Of a stretch of DNA of 12,319 nucleotides, positions 6,103-12,319 are shown in pieces. Below the pieces are notes generated by a model, which had not been told where the DNA came from, did no database searches, and was given only the letters and a program-made list of their open reading frames with translations. A program made the translations under genes and the position numbers. Origin of the DNA: Oscillospiraceae bacterium (lineage in GTDB: Bacteria; Bacillota; Clostridia; Oscillospirales; Ruminococcaceae); assembly GCA_003445125.1 (NCBI GenBank), contig DLVP01000192.1, positions 1 through 12,319 on the forward strand, in the 5' to 3' direction. Each line of letters begins with the position of its first letter. Position 1 is the first letter of the stretch.

Positions 6103-7881
6103 ATGATCGAACGAAAAGACGTTGCCCCCGAGCGCCGCTGGCGCACCGAGGACCTTTTTGCCTCCCAAGAGGACTGGGCACGCAGCTATAAAGAAGTGGA
6201 ATCCAAACTGGATTTTTCCGAATTTGAGGGAAAGCTGGGCGACCCCGAAATGCTGCTTGCCTGCCTGAAGAAATCCAACGACCTTTCCGTGGAGCTCAAT
6301 CGTCTGGGCATCTATGCCTTTCTCAAGCACGACGAGGACACCCGTGACGCGAAGTATACCGCACTGATGTCCCGCATGGACGCGCTGGAGATGAAGTTGT
6401 CGGGGAACACGGCATTTATGCTTCCCGAGCTGACTGCGCTGCCCGAAAAAAAGCTCAAAGCCTTCATCGGCGACGAGCGGTTCAAGGATTACGACTACAC
6501 GCTCAAGGGAATTCTGCGCCAGAAGCCGCATGTGCTGTCCAAAGAGACGGAAGCCGTACTGTCGCAGGGCGCACGCGTGTTTGACAGTCCGCGCCAAATC
6601 TTCACGATGATCGACAACGCGGATTTCCCGTTCCCGACCGTCAAGGCGGACGGCAAGCCGCAGAAGCTCTCGCACGGCACCTACGGGCTGATGCTCCGCT
6701 TGCCCGATCGCCGCGTCCGCAGAAAGGCGTTTGAAGCATATTACGATGCGTATATCGGGTTGATTCACACCATTTCCGCCACCTACATTGCCAGTGTGGA
6801 CAAGGATGTGTTCCTGACCCGCGCAAGAAAATACGACAGCTGTCTGTCCCGCGCGCTGGAGAGCGAGGACGTCGATCCGAAGGTCTATCGGAACCTGCTT
6901 GACGCCGTACACGGCGGGCTGCCGCTGCTGCATCGGTATTATACCGTGCGTAAAAAAATGCTCGGACTCAAAACCATGCATATGTACGACGCGTATGTGT
7001 CGCCGGTGAAGGATGCCGAAATTAAGGTCGATTACGAGGAAGCCTTCCGCATCGTCAAAAAAGGACTGGCGCCGCTGGGCGAACGGTACGGCGAGCTGCT
7101 TCAGGAAGCGCACGACAACGGCTGGATCGACGTGGAGGAAACCGTCGGCAAGCGAAGCGGTGCATACAGCATCAGCGCCTGCGGCTGCCCGCATCCGTAT
7201 GTCCTGCTCAACTATCAGCCCTGCACCTCCGACGTGTTCACCATTGCCCACGAGCTGGGACATGCCATGCACTCCTATCATTCGCAGAAGGCGCAGCCGG
7301 TGGAAAAGGCGGACTACCGCATTTTTGTCGCCGAGGTTGCCAGCACGGTCAACGAAGTGCTGCTGCTCAAGCACCTGCTGAACACTGCGACCGACAAGTC
7401 CCTGCGGCAGTATCTGCTGTCGTACTATCTGGATATGCTCAAGGGCACGCTGTTCCGCCAGACGCAGTTTGCGGAATTTGAATTTCTGGCACACGAAAAG
7501 GCGGAGCGCGGCGAACCGCTGACGAGCGACAATCTCTGCGAAATCTATCTTGATCTCAACCGCCGCTATTACGGCAAAGCCGTGGTCTCCGACCCGCGCA
7601 TTGCCTACGAATGGGCGCGCATCCCGCACTTCTACCGTTCGTTCTATGTCTACAAATACGCGACCGGCATCACCAGCGCCGTTTCGATTGCCGAGCGTAT
7701 TTTCAGCGGCGAAGAAGGCGCGTTGGAGGACTATTTCCGTTTCCTGTCCTCCGGCGGCAGCGACAGCCCCGTGGAGCTGCTCAAGCTCGCGGGCGTCGAT
7801 CTCACCCGCCGCGACGCGTTCGATCGCTGCATGAAATCGTTTGAGGAAGCACTCAGACAGTTTGAGGAGTTAAACGCATGA
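6103..7881 (+). CDS. pepF: Oligoendopeptidase F (M3 family zinc metallopeptidase)
   Basis: This 592-residue cytoplasmic peptidase cuts short peptides inside the chain; the family acts in peptide turnover. The zinc-binding HELGH motif is at residues 383-387 (H383 and H387 as ligands, E384 catalytic), followed by the HSYHS segment and, 24 residues after the second ligand, E411 in FVAEVASTVNE, the expected third ligand. The N-terminal part (about 10-370) is the helical PepF domain. Near the C-terminus, YVYKYATGITSA (about 516-527) is another conserved line of the M3B branch. Length is normal for PepF (about 600). AAAAGGAGG ends seven bases before the start codon. A promoter lies directly upstream, and the pnuC-family gene follows after 103 bases in the same direction and may be co-transcribed. 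No signal peptide is present. Confidence 0.94.
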   Translation: MIERKDVAPERRWRTEDLFASQEDWARSYKEVESKLDFSEFEGKLGDPEMLLACLKKSNDLSVELNRLGIYAFLKHDEDTRDAKYTALMSRMDALEMKLSGNTAFMLPELTALPEKKLKAFIGDERFKDYDYTLKGILRQKPHVLSKETEAVLSQGARVFDSPRQIFTMIDNADFPFPTVKADGKPQKLSHGTYGLMLRLPDRRVRRKAFEAYYDAYIGLIHTISATYIASVDKDVFLTRARKYDSCLSRALESEDVDPKVYRNLLDAVHGGLPLLHRYYTVRKKMLGLKTMHMYDAYVSPVKDAEIKVDYEEAFRIVKKGLAPLGERYGELLQEAHDNGWIDVEETVGKRSGAYSISACGCPHPYVLLNYQPCTSDVFTIAHELGHAMHSYHSQKAQPVEKADYRIFVAEVASTVNEVLLLKHLLNTATDKSLRQYLLSYYLDMLKGTLFRQTQFAEFEFLAHEKAERGEPLTSDNLCEIYLDLNRRYYGKAVVSDPRIAYEWARIPHFYRSFYVYKYATGITSAVSIAERIFSGEEGALEDYFRFLSSGGSDSPVELLKLAGVDLTRRDAFDRCMKSFEEALRQFEELNA

Positions 7882-7913
7882 TTTTTTCCCCCCCGGTTTG
7901 GCACTTCCGGTGT

Positions 7914-7974
7914 GAACGGGAAGTTCCCTTCCACGTTCCCCGCGCTTGAATTGAGTCTGAAAATTCAATTCAAG
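7914..7974 (+). promoter_or_regulatory. Structured leader of the pnuC-family gene: two hairpins, one reaching into the ribosome binding site
   Basis: Hairpin 1 pairs GAACGGGAAG (7914-7923) with CTTCC (7928-7932) and CGTTC (7934-7938) around a TTCC loop, leaving one bulged A. Hairpin 2 pairs CTTGAATTGA (7945-7954) with TCAATTCAAG (7965-7974), a perfect 10-bp stem with a 10-base loop. Its 3' arm contains the first three bases of the AAGGAG ribosome binding site (7972-7977). ACTTCC at 7903-7908 could instead pair with GGAAGT at 7919-7924, which would open hairpin 1. No T run follows either stem. This suggests translational control. I did not recognise a known riboswitch class. Confidence 0.55.
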
Positions 7975-7984
7975 GAGTATTGTT

Positions 7985-8773
7985 ATGAAAAAAAGTTTTT
8001 CCGAACGCGTTTCGGATCTCTGGCATTATTTTTCCACCTATGAAAAAATCTGGTTTTTCAGTATTCTGATCCTCGCCTCCGTCTGCTGTGTGCTGTTCCC
8101 GGAGGAGGACATCAACGGCGTCAAGGGCACGGTCATTATGGGGCTGTATCTGGCAGACACATTCCTGAACATTCTCTGCGAACTGCTCATTTCCAAACAG
8201 AGCAAGTGGAATTTCATCGTGTCGATCTTCGTGGAGCTGACCGAAATTGCCATCTGCATCGTCCTTGCCTACCGCTTTGCCACCATGGCATCCACACTGT
8301 TCTTCTGGCTGCCGATTGATATTATCAGCTTTATCAACTGGAACCGTCATCCCGACCGTCAGAACGAAGAGCTGACGCGCGTGCGCAAGCTCAGCGGATG
8401 GACCGCCGCGCTGGTCATCGCGGGAATCGTGGTTTGGACCGTGGGCGTGGGATATTTCCTCACGACGCTGGAGATCGGCACCGATCTGTTCGGCGGAAAT
8501 GATGTGCTGGAGAATATTGTCTGCTATCTGGACGCCTGCGCTTCGGCGGTCGGCATTGCCAACGGCGTGTTCATCCTCCTGCGTTATCGGGAGCAGTGGA
8601 TCGCGTGGTACATTTCGTCGATTCTGGAAATGGCCATCAATATTCTGTCGGGTCAGTGGGCATTGCTCCCGCTCAAGCTCGGCTATCTGACCAACACGAC
8701 CTACGGCTACATCCAATGGTCGCACTACATCAAAACACACCGTCAGGAAAAAGAAAAACTCCTGTCGCTGTAA
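7985..8773 (+). CDS. pnuC: PnuC-family transporter (nicotinamide riboside type)
   Basis: This 262-residue membrane protein has about seven hydrophobic segments (roughly 22-38, 46-67, 73-94, 97-115, 135-157, 174-196, 202-222). PnuC proteins let vitamin precursors, classically nicotinamide riboside, diffuse across the membrane, where phosphorylation traps them. Family marks include WNFIVSIF in the third segment, the FWLPIDIISFINW line near residues 103-115, and the late WIAWYISSILEMAINIL segment (about 204-220) with its paired tryptophans. Substrate preference in this family (nicotinamide riboside, thiamine or riboflavin) cannot be settled by eye, and no nad or thi gene is adjacent. AAGGAG lies seven bases before the start codon and is partly paired in the leader hairpin. 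A strong terminator follows. Confidence 0.85.
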   Translation: MKKSFSERVSDLWHYFSTYEKIWFFSILILASVCCVLFPEEDINGVKGTVIMGLYLADTFLNILCELLISKQSKWNFIVSIFVELTEIAICIVLAYRFATMASTLFFWLPIDIISFINWNRHPDRQNEELTRVRKLSGWTAALVIAGIVVWTVGVGYFLTTLEIGTDLFGGNDVLENIVCYLDACASAVGIANGVFILLRYREQWIAWYISSILEMAINILSGQWALLPLKLGYLTNTTYGYIQWSHYIKTHRQEKEKLLSL

Positions 8774-8783
8774 CGCAAAATGC

Positions 8784-8823
8784 AAGCAGCCGTTCCCTTG
8801 AAAAAGGGAACGGCTGCTTTTGT
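8784..8823. terminator. Rho-independent terminator between convergent pnuC and spoVT
   Basis: A perfect 16-bp stem (8784-8799 with 8804-8819) closes a GAAA tetraloop and on the plus strand is followed by TTTTGTT. It starts ten bases after the pnuC-family stop codon. On the minus strand the trailing sequence is TGCATTTT, a weaker T tract, so it may also stop spoVT transcription. Confidence 0.92.
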
Positions 8824-8831
8824 TCTGAGTC

Positions 8832-9374
8832 TTATTCTTCCATTTGCTTGGCAAGGAAATTTGCCGCCACGCTCACCAATTTGCCGTCGCTTTCGCCTGC
8901 CACGGCGTTCGGTTCGCCCGCCAGGATGCTGATCGTTCCGCAGATATCGCCCGCCACCAGAATCGGCGACGCCGCCAAAGCGTGGCGATCCACGCCTTCC
9001 ACGGGCATCAGCTTCTGGTGATCCCGCGAGGTATAGAAATAACTGCGGCGGTTTTCCAGCAGATCCTCCATCTGCGTCGAAATGCGCCGCTCCAGAATCT
9101 CCTTTTTCGGGATTCCCGACGCCGCAATCACGTGGTCGTTGTCGCAGACAATGACCGGATAGCCGCAGGTTTTGCTGAGTACCTCCGCGTAATCTGACGC
9201 AATCGCGGACAGATCGCCGATCGGCGAGTATTTTTTGAAAATCACTTCTCCGTTGTTATCCGTGTAGATTTCCAACGGGTCGCCCTCGCGAATACGCATG
9301 GTGCGGCGGATTTCCTTGGGGATGACCACACGTCCGAGGTCATCGATTCTTCTGACAATGCCGGTTGCTTTCAT
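8832..9374 (-). CDS. spoVT: Stage V sporulation protein T (AbrB-type transcription regulator)
   Basis: This 180-residue DNA-binding regulator is close in length to B. subtilis SpoVT (178). The N-terminal AbrB-type swapped-hairpin domain MKATGIVRRIDDLGRVVIPK (1-20) continues through IRRTMRIREGDPLEIY; the C-terminal GAF-like domain runs from about 56 to 180 (ISTQMEDLLENR, LMPVEGVDR, ISILAGE). In B. subtilis SpoVT acts in the forespore, tuning sigma-G dependent genes and spore quality. The start at 9374 has AAGGGG eight bases upstream. I looked for a sigma-G promoter upstream and found no convincing pair of boxes. The gene is convergent with pnuC and divergent from the RHS gene. Its presence is the best evidence that the host forms spores. 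Confidence 0.94.
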   Translation of the reverse strand: MKATGIVRRIDDLGRVVIPKEIRRTMRIREGDPLEIYTDNNGEVIFKKYSPIGDLSAIASDYAEVLSKTCGYPVIVCDNDHVIAASGIPKKEILERRISTQMEDLLENRRSYFYTSRDHQKLMPVEGVDRHALAASPILVAGDICGTISILAGEPNAVAGESDGKLVSVAANFLAKQMEE

Positions 9375-9488
9375 ATAAAAATCCCCTTAATTTAATGTTT
9401 GTGGTACTATTGTCTGTAAAATATCGGGATTTATACGGCGGTTTTTCCCTTTGTTTTTGTCAATCGGATGTGCAGATAGATACTTCGC

Positions 9489-9531
9489 GAAATTTTAAAA
9501 AGCGCATATCATTTTCTATACGTAAAATTTC
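9489..9531. repeat. 9-bp inverted repeat upstream of the RHS gene promoter
   Basis: GAAATTTTA (9489-9497) and TAAAATTTC (9523-9531) are exact inverted copies separated by 25 bases, ending 29 bases before the -35 box of the RHS gene. The region is AT-rich, so chance is a fair explanation; a regulator site is possible. Confidence 0.3.
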
Positions 9532-9560
9532 CATTCGATATTTTGTGCAAAAAGTATATA

Positions 9561-9589
9561 TTGACACACCATAAGAATTCCTTTATAAT
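9561..9589 (+). promoter_or_regulatory. Perfect sigma-A consensus promoter of the RHS gene
   Basis: TTGACA (9561-9566), a 17-base spacer and TATAAT (9584-9589) match the consensus exactly. Transcription should begin near 9596, leaving a leader of about 32 bases. The promoter predicts high basal expression unless a repressor acts. Confidence 0.88.
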
Positions 9590-9614
9590 GGAAATAGTGT
9601 TTGAGGAAAATAAT

Positions 9615-9621
9615 GGGGGGG
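9615..9621 (+). promoter_or_regulatory. G7 tract acting as ribosome binding site of the RHS gene
   Basis: Seven G in a row end six bases before the ATG at 9628. No GGAGG is present at the proper distance; GAGGAAA at 9602-9608 is too far. A G run can pair with the CCUCC of 16S rRNA using one G-U pair, so it probably is the Shine-Dalgarno element that fixes this start. Confidence 0.5.
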
Positions 9622-9627
9622 TTCTTT

Positions 9628-12319
9628 ATGAATGTATTTTTGAAACTGACAGCCGTATTGTTGACCGCCGCCATGACCTTCGGTTTTGCACAGCCGAGGG
9701 TCTATGCGGCGATGATTCCGGAGGAAGCCGTCGTGCAGGAGACGGCGGAAACCGCGGATTCGTCGGAAAATTCCGACGGGGAAGCGGGTACCGAGGACAT
9801 CAGCAAACGGACGGAAAATTCCAAGCATTTTTTCACGGTCGCCGCACCCAACGGGGAAGCAGCCACACACGAAGCGGTGGTCTATCCGTTTGCGGTTCAC
9901 TATCTCAAGGACGGAAAGTGGGAAGACATCGACAACCGCTTGCAGCGCACGGTGGACGAAAGCGGGCAGGTGCGTTTTGAAAACGTCGCCAACGATTTTC
10001 GTGTGTCGCTTGCCGCCGATGCCGCACAGGTGGGCGCCTTCCGCGTGTCGTGCGACGAATTTATCATGGCATGGTCCATGCCCGACGCCGCTTCGACCGC
10101 ACAGATTCAGGTTGCGGAAAAAGCGGAAAAGGCGAATATGCGCGATTCGGCGGCGCTTTCGGAGAACCTCTCCGCTGCGGCGGACTATCGCGGGATTCTG
10201 CCGCAGACAGACCTGCAATACACCCTGACGGGAAAACAACTGAAGGAAAACATTGTCGTGCACGCCCGCGCCGATCAGTATGTGTATTCCTTTGATCTGC
10301 ATATCGAAAACGCCGCCCCGCTTTTGCAGGAAAACGGGGAAATCGTGGTGCGCTCCAAAAACGGCGACGGCGAGTTCACGATTCAGGCACCGTACATGAC
10401 CGACGCTTCGGGCACGCGCAGCGAAGCGGTGACATACGCGCTGGAGCGCACGTCGAAATATGACTATCGGCTGACCGTGACCGCCGACGCCGCGTGGATC
10501 AACCGCGCCGAGACGAAATTCCCGGTGACGATTGATCCGACGGTGACCGCCTCGAACAGCGCGCCGGAGTTTTCCAACGCCCACGAGGTTTGTTCAAAAA
10601 CGGGAAAATCCACTACGATGGGTTACCCGGAAATTTACAATATCGGAGCGGTTGAAAACTGCGGCGAGCATTGGGTGGAATTTACGCTGAACACCCAAAC
10701 GGGGCGGGAAATCGCGGACACCTACGACACGCTGGTCGGCGTGTATGTCAATATGTGGTTTGAGCTTTCAGAGCCGGTAGGGCTCAAAGACAGCCAAGGC
10801 AATCTGGTGGATATTGATATTTCCATAAACAATAGGGTAGAAGGAAAATACGGACGGGCGTCCTTTGATATTGTCCGTCTGTTCGGCGAAGCCTACAATC
10901 AGGCGACCTCCTACACCGGAACGCTCTCTGTACACAGACTTTATGAGAACTCCCATGGAGGCAAAGTCTATTTCACTGACAACTACGGGTCTTATGTGGA
11001 CGAGGACGGCGTGCGGTATATTTACAGCTACCCCTTTGCCCCGTCCGTTTCCTATTACTATAATTCCTGCAACGGCATTTCCGACAAATACACCTATCAG
11101 ACCTCCTCGATCGGCAGCGGCGCGGGGTATGTCAACCGATACAGCGGGGAAATGACCTATGTCCTCGACCTCGGAGCGGTCGGCGATCAGCTGCTTTCCC
11201 TGCCGCTTTTGTATGTGTATTCCACCGAATCGGGCAAATGGAAACTCTCGCTCGATCAAAGCTGTGACCGTTACGGTTATACCGATGGATTGGGCGCCTA
11301 TCATTCGTTTGTGTCAAAGGAAAATAAGTATATCGACCTGGACGGTCTCGGACTGACTTACCAAAACGGCGAAATGACGACCAAGGCGGGAATGACGTAT
11401 ACCTTTGACGGGCGTTTGACTTCCGTCAAAGACCGCAACGGAAACACGGTTTCCATCACACGGGAAACCGTGAACAACATCAAACGAATCAAAAAAATCA
11501 CCGATGCGTCCCAACGCGGGTATACCTTTGCGTATCAGGGCGACAATCTTTCTTCCGTCACCCGTCCCGACGGCACGCAGGTGACATTCACATACACAGA
11601 CAGCGGCGCGCTTTCGTCCGTCACCGACAACGGCAATACCACGTCGTTTACGTATGACGGGAACAAAATCACCGTGGTGTCCGACAGCGTGTCGGGTCTG
11701 TCCCTGCACTACACCTACGACTCCCGCGGCAGAGTGACGCAGATTCTAGAAAAAGCAGGGACGGTTTCGGGGCAAGCCGTGCAGCTCGCCTATTACGCCC
11801 TCGCCGCCACCGATGTGACCACAAGCGGCAAGGACGACATTCTCGGCACCGACGACGATATCACCGTTACCTATCAGTTTGACCGTTACGGTCGCGATGC
11901 CGCCGCCTATTCCGTGGTGGACGGTCAGATGCTGGCACTGACATCGGCATACTATTCCGCCGATGCCAACAGCACCTACGCCGAAATCCGCAAAAACAAC
12001 AAATCTCCCTTCCGGACTCCCGTGGTGGAAGTGGGAAAAAATACGCTGGCAAGTTCCTCTTTTGAAAACAACGGCGAGTGGAGTTCGTATAGTTGGACAG
12101 ACGACAGCCAACCGCAAACCCCCGACTGGTCCATTGACAGCAGCACGCACCGTTCGGGAAGCAAGTCGGGAAAACTCTATTCTTCTTCCGCTGTCGATTG
12201 CATGGATGTGGTGTTTAAGCCTGTCACTTGCCCGGACGACACCATGCTTACCGTCTATGTGAAAACCGAGAATTTCCATTCCGACTATGGAATTTATGTC
12301 GGCGATATCAATGCTCTCA
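9628..12319 (+). CDS. Secreted RHS/YD-repeat protein, 3' end outside the window
   Basis: The frame is open from 9628 to the right edge (897 codons plus one base, no stop). A signal peptide is clear: MNVFLKL, a hydrophobic core, and VYA|A as probable cleavage after residue 27. Residues 91-124 (HYLKDGKWEDIDN ... ENVANDF) and FPVTIDPTV (298-306) resemble the N-terminal part common to clostridial RHS proteins. A region at about 310-530 could be a DNRLRE-like beta domain. YD/RHS repeats start near 590 (YTFDGRLTSVKDRNGN, then YTFAYQGDNLSSVTRPDGT and YTYDSRGRVTQI), and DDILGTDDDITVTYQFD (736-752) is a common RHS spacer. From about 805 a jelly-roll-like segment begins (NTLASSSFENNGEW ... HRSGSKSGKLY), like carbohydrate-binding modules. 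RHS proteins often form a shell around a C-terminal toxin, which would lie beyond the edge. Ribosome binding is probably by the G7 run six bases upstream. Confidence 0.85.
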   Translation, partial: MNVFLKLTAVLLTAAMTFGFAQPRVYAAMIPEEAVVQETAETADSSENSDGEAGTEDISKRTENSKHFFTVAAPNGEAATHEAVVYPFAVHYLKDGKWEDIDNRLQRTVDESGQVRFENVANDFRVSLAADAAQVGAFRVSCDEFIMAWSMPDAASTAQIQVAEKAEKANMRDSAALSENLSAAADYRGILPQTDLQYTLTGKQLKENIVVHARADQYVYSFDLHIENAAPLLQENGEIVVRSKNGDGEFTIQAPYMTDASGTRSEAVTYALERTSKYDYRLTVTADAAWINRAETKFPVTIDPTVTASNSAPEFSNAHEVCSKTGKSTTMGYPEIYNIGAVENCGEHWVEFTLNTQTGREIADTYDTLVGVYVNMWFELSEPVGLKDSQGNLVDIDISINNRVEGKYGRASFDIVRLFGEAYNQATSYTGTLSVHRLYENSHGGKVYFTDNYGSYVDEDGVRYIYSYPFAPSVSYYYNSCNGISDKYTYQTSSIGSGAGYVNRYSGEMTYVLDLGAVGDQLLSLPLLYVYSTESGKWKLSLDQSCDRYGYTDGLGAYHSFVSKENKYIDLDGLGLTYQNGEMTTKAGMTYTFDGRLTSVKDRNGNTVSITRETVNNIKRIKKITDASQRGYTFAYQGDNLSSVTRPDGTQVTFTYTDSGALSSVTDNGNTTSFTYDGNKITVVSDSVSGLSLHYTYDSRGRVTQILEKAGTVSGQAVQLAYYALAATDVTTSGKDDILGTDDDITVTYQFDRYGRDAAAYSVVDGQMLALTSAYYSADANSTYAEIRKNNKSPFRTPVVEVGKNTLASSSFENNGEWSSYSWTDDSQPQTPDWSIDSSTHRSGSKSGKLYSSSAVDCMDVVFKPVTCPDDTMLTVYVKTENFHSDYGIYVGDINAL

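Noticed and set aside
5834..6191. Small plus-strand open frames in the divergent intergenic region
   Set aside because: They have no proper ribosome binding site, cross the orphan hairpins and the pepF promoter, and the translations look like random low-complexity sequence.
6082..7629. 515-codon open frame on the minus strand opposite pepF
   Set aside because: pepF on the plus strand has full family motifs including HELGH and E411. The opposite frame gives a histidine- and glutamine-rich protein without known features, a usual shadow in GC-rich coding DNA.
7882..7894. T6C7 homopolymer tract directly after the pepF stop codon
   Set aside because: It is outside coding sequence, not positioned to affect translation of either neighbour, and too short to argue for slippage.
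7970..8854. 294-codon minus-strand open frame opposite the pnuC-family gene
   Set aside because: It crosses the terminator at 8784-8823 and is rich in charged residues opposite hydrophobic codons, as expected for a shadow of a membrane protein gene.
9375..9480. Possible sigma-G promoter in front of spoVT
   Set aside because: GTATA and AATAGTA on the minus strand resemble the two boxes, but the spacing is about 20 bases and the -10 match is imperfect.
9543..9980. 145-codon open frame starting before the RHS gene in another frame
   Set aside because: Its start overlaps the promoter -35 region and its frame lacks a signal peptide or domain, while the frame from 9628 is open for 897 codons with clear RHS features.
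9583..10584. 333-codon minus-strand open frame opposite the start of the RHS gene
   Set aside because: It lies opposite the signal peptide and N-terminal part of the RHS protein and would run through that gene's promoter; its composition is that of a shadow frame.

Overview
The window looks like chromosomal DNA of an endospore-forming Firmicute, most likely a gut-type clostridium (class Clostridia) of moderate to high GC. The evidence is a full-length SpoVT-like sporulation regulator, Gram-positive style ribosome binding sites (AGGAGG types), sigma-A type promoters and a secreted RHS/YD-repeat protein with a short signal peptide. No rRNA, tRNA, CRISPR array, insertion sequence or phage gene was seen. 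The genus is inferred only.

Layout. Positions 1-83 hold a GC-rich hairpin and, at the very edge, a Shine-Dalgarno-like site that may serve a minus-strand gene starting just outside. A minus-strand ketopantoate reductase gene (panE family, 84-1004) has its own consensus promoter and a strong leader hairpin. Next is a compact minus-strand four-gene operon (5724 down to 1172): ABC ATPase, ABC-2 permease, GldG-like auxiliary protein and DUF4340 protein. The genes touch or overlap, so translational coupling is likely. This is the GldA/GldF/GldG arrangement known from Bacteroidetes gliding motility, here in a probable spore-former where its substrate is unknown. A 378-base divergent intergenic region (5725-6102) holds the operon promoter, a 15-bp palindrome placed like an operator, a plus-strand hairpin with a T7 run, and the pepF promoter.

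On the plus strand, pepF (oligoendopeptidase F, 6103-7881) is followed after 103 bases by a PnuC-family transporter gene (7985-8773). The gap folds into two good hairpins, the second of which overlaps the ribosome binding site. A 16-bp GAAA-loop terminator separates pnuC from the convergent spoVT gene (8832-9374). After a 253-base AT-rich divergent gap with a perfect sigma-A promoter, a large secreted RHS/YD-repeat protein begins at 9628 and runs off the right edge (897 codons visible).

The genes are mainly housekeeping (cofactor synthesis, peptide turnover, pyridine-nucleotide precursor uptake, sporulation) plus one membrane complex of unknown substrate and one large surface or secreted protein. 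I did not find a clearly new system. The most interesting points are the structured leaders of pnuC and panE, the palindrome in front of the Gld-like operon, and the RHS protein, whose effector end lies outside the window.
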